Both the position numbers and the translations under genes were made by a program. Below, piece by piece: positions 8,780 to 17,537 of a stretch of 44,837 nt of DNA. Under the pieces are notes generated by a model that searched no databases, was not told where the DNA came from, and saw only the letters and a list, made by a program, of their open reading frames with translations. The first letter of the stretch is position 1; every line of letters begins with the position of its first letter. The DNA lies in the NCBI GenBank assembly GCA_964351875.1, contig CAYGQC010000011.1, forward strand, positions 1 to 44,837, written 5' to 3'. The stretch is from JANSWO01 sp964351875 (GTDB taxonomy: Bacteria; Pseudomonadota; Gammaproteobacteria; Pseudomonadales; Azotimanducaceae).

Positions 8780-9823
8780 ATGACACAAGACACACAGCAA
8801 CCCGTTTCCCTGTTCGCCTTCGCGGTGGGCTTGCCTACGTACAATTCTGCCGGAGAGCTACTTGAAGCCTACTTCCCTGCGCCACGTCACGCGCTCGATC
8901 CCACGCTCAGCCAAGCGATAACAGCGGAGTGCCCGGAGACTGAACAGGTGATCGACGCAGCCGTCGCACGACGGCTGTCTGCTGCCGCAGAAAAAGCGGG
9001 AGACCATGATCTCGCGAAGATGCTCACGGAGCTTGCCGCTACTGGCCGAGGGTTGCTCGCGATCGCACTGGAGCGGGACGACGCGATTGCCAGCACGGCC
9101 GAGGCGTATCTCAAACTGCACTTGCTCTCGCACCGATTGGCGCAACCGAACAGCCTCAACCTCGATGGCATATTTGCCCAATTGAAGAACATCGCCTGGA
9201 CCAGTGAAGGCGCCATAGATCCCGCGGAGTTGCCCGCACGAATCATCGCTGCGCGCGCCGCTGGCAAACCGCTAACCGTACGCTCTGTCGACAAATTCCC
9301 GTGTATGACCGACTACGTCGTACCAACGGGTGTTCGCATCGCCGATGCCAGCCGTATCCGGCTCGGCGCGTACGTCGGTGACGGAACGACGGTCATGCAT
9401 GAGGGCTTCATCAACTTTAACGCAGGCGCTGTGGGGCCGAACATGGTCGAGGGGCGCATCTCCCAGGGCGTGATTATCGGCGCTAACACCGACCTTGGCG
9501 GCGGCGCCAGCACGATGGGCACGCTGTCCGGTGGTGGCAACATGATCATCAGCATCGGCGAGAACTGCCTCATCGGCGCAAATGGTGGCACCGGCATACC
9601 GCTGGGCGATCGCTGCACGATCGAAGCGGGTCTCTACATCACCGCTTCAACGCCCGTGATGCTGATTGATGAAGCCGGCACCGAGGCAGGTGTTGTCAAA
9701 GCACGGCAGTTAGCGGGAGACGACGACATGTTGTTCATTCGCAACGGCCGCAACGGTCAGGTCGAATGCCGAACCAATCGCAGCGCTATCGCGCTGAACA
9801 GCGTCCTGCACGCCCACAATTAG
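8780..9823 (+). CDS. dapD: 2,3,4,5-tetrahydropyridine-2,6-dicarboxylate N-succinyltransferase
   Basis: 347 residues, the longer Pseudomonas-type DapD (about 344) rather than the 274-residue E. coli type. It transfers succinyl from succinyl-CoA to tetrahydrodipicolinate. Residues 1-170 form the variable N-terminal domain; the C-terminal half is a left-handed beta-helix with hexapeptide repeats (VRIADASRIRLGAYVGDGTT, VIIGANTDLGGGAS, CLIGANGGTGIPLGDRC). It lies 91 bp after the dapC remnant and 22 bp before dapE, consistent with one operon. Confidence 0.96.
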   Translation: MTQDTQQPVSLFAFAVGLPTYNSAGELLEAYFPAPRHALDPTLSQAITAECPETEQVIDAAVARRLSAAAEKAGDHDLAKMLTELAATGRGLLAIALERDDAIASTAEAYLKLHLLSHRLAQPNSLNLDGIFAQLKNIAWTSEGAIDPAELPARIIAARAAGKPLTVRSVDKFPCMTDYVVPTGVRIADASRIRLGAYVGDGTTVMHEGFINFNAGAVGPNMVEGRISQGVIIGANTDLGGGASTMGTLSGGGNMIISIGENCLIGANGGTGIPLGDRCTIEAGLYITASTPVMLIDEAGTEAGVVKARQLAGDDDMLFIRNGRNGQVECRTNRSAIALNSVLHAHN

Positions 9824-9845
9824 CCCGCAGCCGTAAGCGTAATCC

Positions 9846-10994
9846 ATGCATAACGTGCTAAGCCTTGCCCAGGACCTGATCCGACGACCGTCGGTGACCC
9901 CTGAGGATGCTGGCTGCCAGAACCTGATGGCGCAGTTCCTTAGCCAACTCGGTTTTCGCTGCGAACGCATCGATCGGGGCGGCGTCAGCAACCTCGTGGC
10001 AAGCATGGGCGACGGAGCGCCGCATATTGCCTTTGCCGGACACACAGACGTCGTACCCGCCGGGCCGATTGATCAATGGTCGAGCGATCCTTTCGCGCCT
10101 GAGATTCGCGACGGCTACCTCTACGGTCGCGGCGCCGCAGACATGAAAGCCTCGCTGGCCGCCATGCTCATGGTCGCCCAAGATCTGGCAGGCGATCTAA
10201 GCGCCGGTGGCACGCTGTGGTTTCTCATCACTTCGGATGAGGAAGGCCCAGCGACCGACGGGACCAAAGCCATCATGCAGTGGCTCGGCGAGCAGGACAT
10301 TCAGCTCGACTACTGCATTGTCGGCGAACCCTCGTGCAGCCAGCGTCTGGGTGACGTGGCGCGTTGCGGCCGGCGCGGATCAATCAACGCGGAACTGACC
10401 GTTACCGGCATTCAGGGTCACGTGGCTTATCCCGAACAGGTCCGCAATCCGATACACGAGCTGTTGCCGGCCCTTGCGAATGTGAGTCAGCTCGAGTGGC
10501 CCAACGCCTACCCCGACTTCCCGCTGACGACGCTTCAGGTCGCCAACGTCAACGCCGGAACCGGAGCGACCAACGTCGTGCCCGGAACCGCATCCGCCCA
10601 GTTCAATGTGCGCTTCAATCCCGGCTACAGCGATCAGGAAATCAGGGAGCGCATTGGCGCGCTCTGTTCCGGCGCGCATAGCTGCCTCGAGTGGCATCTG
10701 AGCGGGCAACCCTTCTACACACCGCCGGGCCCGTTACGGGAGGCGTTGGCGGGCGCTGTGCTTGCCGAGACGGGCGCGACCATCGAATTCAATACCGGCG
10801 GAGGTACATCCGATGGCCGCTTCATCGCGCCAGCCGGAATCGAAGTCGTGGAATTCGGACCCGTAAACGCGACCATTCACAAGATCGACGAGCGCGTCGC
10901 CGTGTCCGAGCTCGAACCACTGCGCAGGATCTATCGCGGCGCCGTGAGCGCCCTCCTACGCTCCAATACCAAACTTGGAGCAGAAACGTCATGA
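9846..10994 (+). CDS. dapE: Succinyl-diaminopimelate desuccinylase
   Basis: 382 residues, M20 family di-zinc peptidase. It hydrolyses N-succinyl-L,L-diaminopimelate. Metal-site motifs: AGHTDVVPAG, GRGAADMKASLA, TSDEEGPATDG, VGEPSCS, and the C-terminal GPVNATIHKIDERV with its His. The dimerisation (lid) domain lies between about residues 180 and 290. The stop overlaps the gspN start (ATGA), which links lysine synthesis and type II secretion genes in one transcript. Confidence 0.96.
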   Translation: MHNVLSLAQDLIRRPSVTPEDAGCQNLMAQFLSQLGFRCERIDRGGVSNLVASMGDGAPHIAFAGHTDVVPAGPIDQWSSDPFAPEIRDGYLYGRGAADMKASLAAMLMVAQDLAGDLSAGGTLWFLITSDEEGPATDGTKAIMQWLGEQDIQLDYCIVGEPSCSQRLGDVARCGRRGSINAELTVTGIQGHVAYPEQVRNPIHELLPALANVSQLEWPNAYPDFPLTTLQVANVNAGTGATNVVPGTASAQFNVRFNPGYSDQEIRERIGALCSGAHSCLEWHLSGQPFYTPPGPLREALAGAVLAETGATIEFNTGGGTSDGRFIAPAGIEVVEFGPVNATIHKIDERVAVSELEPLRRIYRGAVSALLRSNTKLGAETS

Positions 10995-11734
10995 AACGGC
11001 TTCTTCTGACCGTGTTGATTGGTGGCCTGATCGTGGCTGGCATCGTCATCGCACAGCTACCGGCATCGATTATCAGCGACGCGGTCGGCAAATCCAGCCC
11101 AGTCACGGCGACGCTTACCCGGGGCACAATCTGGCGCGGTGAGTCGTTTCTCACAACCCCCGAGTTGGAACTCGGGACTCTGCACTGGACGGTTGCGCCT
11201 CTCGGACTCCTGACCGGGCGATTGAACGTCGATTGGCAGTTGTCTGGCGCAGGTCTGTCGCTAACCGGCGACGCCAGCGCGGGACTCGCCAGCACACGTG
11301 CAAACCTGCAGGGACGCCTTGAAGCGCCAACGCTCAATTCGTTGCTTGCACCCTACGACATTCGGGTTAGCAATGGCCTCGACATCGCCTCCGCTGACGT
11401 CACCATCGAAGAGCAATGGCCCAGCGACCTCAACGGTACAGTACGCTGGGCAGGTGGTGATGTGGTCTACAGATTGTCCGGCCGTAACCAGGCACAACGA
11501 CTCCCTGAGATGACCGCGATCCTGGATCTCGATACCGCGAACGGTTCCGCCCAGCCGAGGGCGCAGGTCCGAGCCGATGGAGACCCGGTTCTGCTGCTGC
11601 GGGCGGCGCTGCAGCGCAACGGCTTCGCGAAAGTCGGCATTACTCGACACTTCACCGAATTGGTTGGCATGCCCTGGCCGGGCAGTGATCCAGATCACGC
11701 CATCGTTCTAGAGGTAGAAGAGCAAGTCTTTTAG
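10991..11734 (+). CDS. gspN: Type II secretion system protein N
   Basis: 247 residues. A single N-terminal membrane segment (about residues 3-22, LLLTVLIGGLIVAGIVIAQL) is followed by a periplasmic domain. LTRGTIWRGESF and LHWTVAPLGLLTGRLNVDWQL match the GspN family. GspN is a minor inner-membrane accessory of the type II secretion machine. The start ATG overlaps the dapE stop. An upstream in-frame extension is only the dapE coding region read in another frame. The following gsp gene supports the call. Confidence 0.85.
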   Translation: MKRLLLTVLIGGLIVAGIVIAQLPASIISDAVGKSSPVTATLTRGTIWRGESFLTTPELELGTLHWTVAPLGLLTGRLNVDWQLSGAGLSLTGDASAGLASTRANLQGRLEAPTLNSLLAPYDIRVSNGLDIASADVTIEEQWPSDLNGTVRWAGGDVVYRLSGRNQAQRLPEMTAILDLDTANGSAQPRAQVRADGDPVLLLRAALQRNGFAKVGITRHFTELVGMPWPGSDPDHAIVLEVEEQVF

Positions 11735-11751
11735 ACTGCAGTTGGGATCAG

Positions 11752-12000
11752 GTGCAATCCGGCGGGACCCGGAGAACACCCAGGCGGCTACCGACGACAG
11801 TTCGGAACGAATGCGGCGCGGCAGCGGTCAAAACGATCAAAATTGACGATGGTTCAATGCCTGGCTTTACCGGACAATACCCGTGTGGATGGTACGCAGA
11901 GCCTGCAGACAGTAAGCGAGCGAGTGTAGAGGCTCTTGCGGTCAACGAAAACGAGAACACGACGACCAGGCTAATGACGATCACCGGCAGTAAATCATGA
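11752..12000 (+). CDS. Candidate small ORF between gspN and gspC (82 aa)
   Basis: It opens with GTG 17 bases after the gspN stop, with GGGATCA just upstream, and its TGA overlaps the gspC ATG (ATGA). The second half (TIKIDDGSMPGFTGQYPCGW, then an Asn/Glu/Thr-rich end) looks protein-like. The first part is Arg-rich. There is no membrane segment or signal peptide. The opposite strand is also open here (11748-11984, 78 aa), so the open frame alone is weak evidence. I recognise no family; it may simply be a spacer. Confidence 0.28.
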   Translation: MQSGGTRRTPRRLPTTVRNECGAAAVKTIKIDDGSMPGFTGQYPCGWYAEPADSKRASVEALAVNENENTTTRLMTITGSKS

Positions 12001-12941
12001 CGCTCGAGCAGGCACTCCCCAAAGTTGCGGACGCCGTACGCTGGCTACTCATTGTCGGCATCGCCTGGACGGTCGCTTCCACCATCCTGAGTTTGATCGG
12101 TGGGCCGGCCACTACCGCCGATACTCCCGCCAATTCAAACGATTCTACGGATGCGCCTCTCGCAGTTAACGTGCAGGCAATTGCCGCACGCAACCTGTTT
12201 GGTGACGCAAGCGGCTTCAGCGCGCCTGCGCAAAAGGTTGAAGCGGCCCGGGAGACGACCCTGGCACTTGTCCTCAACGGCGTTTTCGAGGCTGAGAGCG
12301 CGGAGGAATCCGCGGCTATCGTCTCTGAGAAAGGCAAACCCGGAAAGCTGTATCAGATTGGCGAAGAGGTGCAGCGCAACGTCGAGCTGGTGGAGGTTCA
12401 CAGTGACCATATCGTGCTGTCCAGGGCCGGCAGCCGAGAAATTCTGCGATTCACTGAATCCGCCGCGGCATTCGCCAGCTCTGACGACGAGGTTCAGAGT
12501 GACAGCCGCCGTGCGGCAGGCATTGCACAGAACGCCATCGAAGACGACGACGATCTGGAGACGTTTGCAGAGCTTTTAGACAATCAAAGCAGCGACGATT
12601 CGGTGGATCTGGAACCAACATCACCGAGAGAATTTCTGGAGGCCAACGCTCAGCTCCTCGAAGAAGATCCGGCATCGGTTCTGTCTGAATACGGCATCGA
12701 ACCCGTTGCTGATGGCAGCGCCAGTGGCTATCGAGTGTCTGACCAACTGGCGCAGTCGCCCTACCTGAGTCAGGCCGGACTGCAAGCCGGTGACATCATC
12801 ATGTCGGTCAACGGCCAGCCGGTGGGCAACGTATCGACGGATCGCTCGGAGATCGCGAATGTTATGGCCCAGGGCTCCGCGCGGCTTGAAATTCAGCGCG
12901 GAAGCAGACGATTTTTCGTCACCGCTAGCCTGAAAGACTAA
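11997..12941 (+). CDS. gspC: Type II secretion system protein C
   Basis: 314 residues. It has one N-terminal membrane segment (about 15-35), the homology region with ARNLFGDA near residue 64 and LVLNGVFEAESAEESAAIV (the HR domain that contacts the GspD N0 domain), an acidic linker (about 165-220) and a C-terminal PDZ domain (GYRVSDQLAQSPYLSQAGLQ, then AGDIIMSVNGQPV). GspC links the inner-membrane platform to the secretin and helps choose substrates. It is followed by a 49-codon ORF and then gspD. Confidence 0.92.
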   Translation: MTLEQALPKVADAVRWLLIVGIAWTVASTILSLIGGPATTADTPANSNDSTDAPLAVNVQAIAARNLFGDASGFSAPAQKVEAARETTLALVLNGVFEAESAEESAAIVSEKGKPGKLYQIGEEVQRNVELVEVHSDHIVLSRAGSREILRFTESAAAFASSDDEVQSDSRRAAGIAQNAIEDDDDLETFAELLDNQSSDDSVDLEPTSPREFLEANAQLLEEDPASVLSEYGIEPVADGSASGYRVSDQLAQSPYLSQAGLQAGDIIMSVNGQPVGNVSTDRSEIANVMAQGSARLEIQRGSRRFFVTASLKD

Positions 12942-12943
12942 CT

Positions 12944-13093
12944 ATGATGGCACCACTCAAGCGCACATCAACTGACTCCGACAGCTACTGGATAGACGAA
13001 CCCTCACATCTTCCACGGTCTGCTTCGCTCACTCGCCAGGATAATCGCGTGAATCAGAAGCTCCGCAAATCATCAGCAGAAGCAACGTTATGA
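12944..13093 (+). CDS. Candidate small ORF between gspC and gspD (49 aa)
   Basis: It starts two bases after the gspC stop (tandem ATGATG) and ends in TGA overlapping the gspD ATG (ATGA), so it fills the whole gap. The predicted peptide is polar and charged, beginning MMAPLKRTSTDSDSYW and ending QKLRKSSAEATL, with no membrane segment or signal peptide. No clear ribosome binding site is seen, so it would depend on re-initiation after gspC. No family recognised. An open run of this length could arise by chance; the placement at both ends is what makes it notable. Confidence 0.38.
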   Translation: MMAPLKRTSTDSDSYWIDEPSHLPRSASLTRQDNRVNQKLRKSSAEATL

Positions 13094-15015
13094 AGACACG
13101 ATCGCTTTCTATGTCCCTCAAAGCCTGGCTGCTCGGCGCTCTGTTAACTCTAAGCACCGGAGCCAGCGCCCAGGAATGGACGATCAACATCAAAAACGCG
13201 GACATCCACGAGTTTGTCCAGCAGGTAGCCGAGATAACGGGGCGCACGTTTGTCATTGACCCTCGCTTGAAAGGCAATGTCACCGTCGTCTCGAAGACGC
13301 CGCTTGACAGCGATGGCGTGTATGCCCTGTTTCTGTCCGTACTGCGCGTGCACAACTTCACGGCCACGGAGTCCGGCGGGGTTGTCCGCATTCAGCAGCA
13401 AGCGACAGGCAAGCAGTCCCCTGGCGCAAGCGGTTCTCTGGACAGCGTGCCCGCTGAAGAACTTGTGACCCGCGTCATTCCCGCTCAGAACGTACCCTCT
13501 GAAGAGCTGGTAAAAATCCTGCGCCCGCTTATCCCGCAGTACGGCCACATCGCGGCGGTCAGCGAGCCGAATGTCGTCATCATCAGCGACCACGCTGACA
13601 ATATCCTGAGATTGTCTCGCCTCATCCGGCAGATCGACGTCTCCGATGAAAACGAAGTCGTCGTTGTGCAGCTCAAAGAAGCCTGGGTGGGCAACATGGT
13701 AGCGATGCTGGAAAAGGTCGCTCCGGAGCAGATCGGCCGCAGTGCGAAAGGCCCCCAGCGCATTCAGATCATTGCTAACGAGCGCAACAATTCAATGGTC
13801 GTGCGAGGCAAACCGAGGCCGGTGGCCGAAGTCATGAAGCTTGTTGAGATGCTCGACAAGCCGGCAACGACAACCGGGGCAACCCAGGTTCTGTATCTAA
13901 GCCATGCCGACGCGACTTCTGTCGCAGACATTCTCAACGAAATTATCAGCGACAGACCGGCCGGTGACGACGGCACAGGCGGCGAGCCAACCACGATCAA
14001 AGCAGACGAGTCACTGAATGCAATTGTCGCGCGAGCCGACCCGGGCACCATGTCCGAGATACTGGATATCGTGGACAAACTCGATGTGCGTCGCACACAG
14101 GTGCTTATCGAAGCGGCGATAATCGAAGTGACGATAGACGACACCGAAAAGCTGGGCGTCGAGATTGCCGCCGCAGACGCGCGTGGTGAAACCCTGCCGC
14201 TGCTGAGCACTGGCAGCGCTGCCGGACTCGGTAACCTGCTCAACAACGTACTCGGCGAAAACGACACGCTGGATATCATCTCCGCCCTCGCCGGCCTCAC
14301 CGAGCCAACCATTGCCGCAGCCAAGATCGATCTGAACGCGATCTCTTTCGGTGCGCTGATTACCGCCGTCGCCAACGTAACCGACGCGAACCTGCTCTCC
14401 ACGCCGAGCATTCTCACGCTCGACAACCAGGAAGCCCAGATTACGGTTGGTCGAACCGTGCCGTTCAGAACCGGTTCCTTCACGACCAATACCGATGGTG
14501 CGAGCAACCCATTCACGACTATCCAGCGCGAGGATGTGGGTCTGGAACTCATCGTCACACCCCACGTGCACGACGGCGAGTCGGTTCGGCTGGAAGTCTC
14601 GCAGAGCGTGGAAGACGTGATTCCAAGCAATATTGGCGACAGCGGTTTCTCCGACGTGGTGACCAGCAAACGCGAAATCAAGACGACCATCCTCGCTAAC
14701 GATGGCCAGACGGTTGTCCTGGGCGGGCTCATCAAGGACAACGTCACCGACAGCGTTCGCAAAGTCCCTCTGCTTGGCGACGTCCCGCTACTTGGGCGAC
14801 TGTTTCGAAGCGACACGCAGACGGTGACCAAGCAGAACCTGCTGGTATTCCTGCGCCCCACCGTCATTCGTGAGCCAGAAGACGCCGATCGCGTCACCGC
14901 GCGTAAGTACGCTGGCGTCTACGAGGTCGAGATCAGCAGTGAAGATAGCGCGCGCGAAATCGACGCGTTATTCGAAGGCGTGTTGCCCGCCCGAGCCACC
15001 GCCGACAACGAATAA
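13090..15015 (+). CDS. gspD: Type II secretion system secretin
   Basis: 641 residues. A signal peptide (about 1-28, ending ASA) precedes the N0 domain (TINIKNADIHEFVQQVAEIT), three KH-like N1-N3 domains (about 125-330) and the C-terminal secretin domain with VGRTVPFRTGSF, EDVGLELIVTPHV, TVVLGGLIKDNVTDSVRKVP and LLVFLRPTVIR. It forms the outer-membrane multimeric pore. The late end of the operon (gspE to gspM) is not in this window. No lipobox is seen, so it probably needs a pilotin or another route for outer-membrane targeting. Confidence 0.97.
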   Translation: MKTRSLSMSLKAWLLGALLTLSTGASAQEWTINIKNADIHEFVQQVAEITGRTFVIDPRLKGNVTVVSKTPLDSDGVYALFLSVLRVHNFTATESGGVVRIQQQATGKQSPGASGSLDSVPAEELVTRVIPAQNVPSEELVKILRPLIPQYGHIAAVSEPNVVIISDHADNILRLSRLIRQIDVSDENEVVVVQLKEAWVGNMVAMLEKVAPEQIGRSAKGPQRIQIIANERNNSMVVRGKPRPVAEVMKLVEMLDKPATTTGATQVLYLSHADATSVADILNEIISDRPAGDDGTGGEPTTIKADESLNAIVARADPGTMSEILDIVDKLDVRRTQVLIEAAIIEVTIDDTEKLGVEIAAADARGETLPLLSTGSAAGLGNLLNNVLGENDTLDIISALAGLTEPTIAAAKIDLNAISFGALITAVANVTDANLLSTPSILTLDNQEAQITVGRTVPFRTGSFTTNTDGASNPFTTIQREDVGLELIVTPHVHDGESVRLEVSQSVEDVIPSNIGDSGFSDVVTSKREIKTTILANDGQTVVLGGLIKDNVTDSVRKVPLLGDVPLLGRLFRSDTQTVTKQNLLVFLRPTVIREPEDADRVTARKYAGVYEVEISSEDSAREIDALFEGVLPARATADNE

Positions 15016-15032
15016 CAACCACAAAAACGACT

Positions 15033-15055
15033 CGCAGGTTCCCTAGGAGCCTGCG
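15033..15055. terminator. Hairpin between gspD and plsB without a T-tract
   Basis: CGCAGGTTCC (15033-15042) pairs with GGAGCCTGCG (15046-15055) around a 3-base loop; nine Watson-Crick pairs and one G-T pair. It lies 17 bases past the gspD stop. The sequence after it is CCCCAGGCGG, not a T run, so it is not a classical intrinsic terminator. It may protect an mRNA 3' end or act with Rho. Confidence 0.4.
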
Positions 15056-15079
15056 CCCCAGGCGGCTACACTTCGCCCC

Positions 15080-17512
15080 GTGCTCGCCTACCTCCAACAC
15101 CTCAACTACCGGCTGCTTCGGCGAATCCTCAAGTGGATAATTCGACCGATTGCGCCAACGCCAACCAGTCTTGACGACCGGCATATCTATGTTCTCGAGT
15201 ACCGGAGCCTCACGGATCTTTTAGTACTCGACATCATCTGTGAACAACTCGAGTTGCCAAACCCGCTTGCTCACTTCGCCGACGATGATCTGCCTGGACA
15301 AAGACGCGTTGCGTCGCTATCCAGAGGCCACGGTATGGTGTTCGCGCGTAACACGATGCGAGCGATGTCGCCTGGCCTGACTCGCCTGCTGGATTTCAGC
15401 GACACGGCCAGCGAAGAGATTCTGCTGATTCCAACCTCGGTGTTCTGGGGTCGAGCGCCGCGACGTGAAAGCAGCATCTGGAAAGCCTTCGTCAGCGAAC
15501 AGTGGACGGTAACAGGCCGCTTTCGCCGTATGCTCGGAGTCTTCCTCAACCGAAAAGACATACTCGTTGAATTTGGTGACCCGTTGTCACTAACGGCTAT
15601 CGGTCAGGAAGCTGAGTTGTCTCCGGACCGCGCGCTGCGTCGTACAGCCCGGCTGCTGCGCGTGCGTTTTCGCAACCAGCGCGTCGCTGCGATGGGCCCT
15701 GACTTCTCGCATCGGCGAGTCCTGCTGCACCGCATCGTGAAGAGCCGGGCTGTCCGAGAGGTGATCAATCGAGAGCCGGATGCCAGGAGCCAACGCAAGC
15801 TCGAACGGCGCGCCAGACGCTACACCCGAAGAATAGCGTCTCATATGTCCTATCCGACCATTCGGATACTGGAGCGGCTACTGACGTTTTTCTGGAACCG
15901 GGTCTATAGCGGTATCGAGGTATCCGGGCTGCCCGAGGTGAAGCGCTTTGCCCAGACGCACACCCTGATCTATCTGCCTTCGCACCGAAGTCACTTCGAC
16001 TATCTGCTGCTGTCATACCAGCTATTCCACGAGGGCTTGAACATTCCGCATATCGCGGCTGGCGACAATCTGAACATGCCTGTCGTCGGTGGTTTGCTGC
16101 GTCGAGGCGGCGCTTTCTTCATGAGGCGTCGGTTTCGCGGCGACCCGCTATACAGCGCAGTGTTCTCGGAATATCTGTACCAGGTGTTTCGTGCAGGCCA
16201 CAGCGTTGAGTACTTTATCGAAGGCGGCCGTACTCGTACGGGACGTCTGCTACCGGCAAAGACCGGCCTGCTGTCGATGACACTCGAGCATCACCAACGT
16301 GGCCTACCTCGCCCGATTGCATTGGTGCCAGTCTACTTCGGCTACGAACGGCTAATGGAAGCGCGAAGCTACTTAGATGAGCTTCGCGGTGCGGCCAAGA
16401 CCAAGGAGTCACTGTCCGATGTATTGCACTCTCTGCGCCTTCTGAAGGAGAATTTCGGCAAGGTTCAGGTCAACTTTGCTAAGCCGATCGATCTCAGCGA
16501 AGCGCTGGAAGCGCTCCCCGAGGGGCCGGCAGCAACGCAGGCGCACCGGCTGGGCAACTACGTGCTTAGCAGCATCAACGCCATCGCGAGCGTCAATCCA
16601 ATCAACCTGACCGCGCTCGTGACGCTGGCAACACCGCGAACGGCAATCGACTTCAAACGGCTACACAATCAGTTGGGCCGGTACCTGTCCTTGCTGGACG
16701 CGCATCAGCAGCATTGGACGATTCGAAAATCCGACAGCGCAGCAAGCCCCGATCAAATTATCGAATACGCTCAATCGCTCGGCATGCTCGACGTTGAAGA
16801 ACACAGCTTCGGGCGGGTTTACAGTCACGATCCGGTCGATGCCGTTCTAATGACCTGGTTCCGCAACAACGTGCTCCACGTCTTTGCGATTCCGTCGATG
16901 ATCGCCTGTATGTTCGTTAATCGGCGACGTGGACTTGCGGAGTCTGAACTCACAGCCTTGATTCGTAATGTCTTCCCCTACGTTGGCCGGGAACTCCATG
17001 CGAGCGAAGAAATAGCCGCTGCGCTACCCGTCTGGGTGGAACACCTGGTGGATGCGGGCATGCTGCGACGCAACCCTGGCGGTCGCTTGTCAATGCCGGG
17101 GCCGGACGATTCGGGCTTTGATGCCATGAGGCTGCTGTCAAGCATCGTCATGCCTATTCTGGAACGGCAGTACATCCTGATCGCTTTGCTCGTTGAGAAC
17201 CCTATGGGTCGGCAGCCGCTGACCCAGGCCGATCTGCTGGCAGCGTGCCAGCAAGCGGCAAAACGAATCTCCCGCCTGCAGGGCATCAACGCGCCTGAGT
17301 TTTTCGATGCTCGACTGTTTCGCGAGTTCTGCAGCGCTCTAACGCGAGACGGACTCATTCACGTCGGTGCGGATGACCATCTCTCACCGGATCCGCTGCT
17401 TATCCAGGCAACCCGAGCTGCGCAGTGGGTGCTCGATGCCGGTATCCGCCAATCCGTACTGGCGATGCACGGCCTCGATTATTCCGGCGATGGAAAGGAT
17501 GCTTCCGAATAA
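15080..17512 (+). CDS. plsB: Glycerol-3-phosphate acyltransferase
   Basis: 810 residues (E. coli 807). It acylates sn-glycerol-3-phosphate at position 1, the first step of membrane phospholipid synthesis. Acyltransferase blocks: CHRSHFD-like HRSHFDYLLLSYQL (block I, the HX4D catalytic pair, near residue 310), GGAFFMRRRFRGDPLYSAVF (block II), EYFIEGGRTRTGRLLPAKTG (block III) and PIALVPVYFGYE (block IV). It starts at GTG 15080 with no clear ribosome binding site; the N-terminal LNYRLLRRILKWII is the membrane-associated start usual for PlsB. It converges on rsmJ. Confidence 0.96.
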   Translation: MLAYLQHLNYRLLRRILKWIIRPIAPTPTSLDDRHIYVLEYRSLTDLLVLDIICEQLELPNPLAHFADDDLPGQRRVASLSRGHGMVFARNTMRAMSPGLTRLLDFSDTASEEILLIPTSVFWGRAPRRESSIWKAFVSEQWTVTGRFRRMLGVFLNRKDILVEFGDPLSLTAIGQEAELSPDRALRRTARLLRVRFRNQRVAAMGPDFSHRRVLLHRIVKSRAVREVINREPDARSQRKLERRARRYTRRIASHMSYPTIRILERLLTFFWNRVYSGIEVSGLPEVKRFAQTHTLIYLPSHRSHFDYLLLSYQLFHEGLNIPHIAAGDNLNMPVVGGLLRRGGAFFMRRRFRGDPLYSAVFSEYLYQVFRAGHSVEYFIEGGRTRTGRLLPAKTGLLSMTLEHHQRGLPRPIALVPVYFGYERLMEARSYLDELRGAAKTKESLSDVLHSLRLLKENFGKVQVNFAKPIDLSEALEALPEGPAATQAHRLGNYVLSSINAIASVNPINLTALVTLATPRTAIDFKRLHNQLGRYLSLLDAHQQHWTIRKSDSAASPDQIIEYAQSLGMLDVEEHSFGRVYSHDPVDAVLMTWFRNNVLHVFAIPSMIACMFVNRRRGLAESELTALIRNVFPYVGRELHASEEIAAALPVWVEHLVDAGMLRRNPGGRLSMPGPDDSGFDAMRLLSSIVMPILERQYILIALLVENPMGRQPLTQADLLAACQQAAKRISRLQGINAPEFFDARLFREFCSALTRDGLIHVGADDHLSPDPLLIQATRAAQWVLDAGIRQSVLAMHGLDYSGDGKDASE

Positions 17513-17537
17513 CGACGAACACGAGATTGTCCACTTG

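Noticed and set aside
10691..10990. 100-residue N-terminal extension of gspN
   Set aside because: It reads through dapE in another frame and is Arg-rich; the ATG at 10991 gives a proper membrane segment.
11748..11984. 78-residue minus-strand frame with a signal-peptide-like start
   Set aside because: Against the direction of the gsp operon, with no ribosome binding site; the plus-strand frame fits the context better.
13764..14897. 377-residue open frame antisense to gspD
   Set aside because: Very Ser/Arg/Thr-rich and opposite the conserved secretin domain; a shadow.
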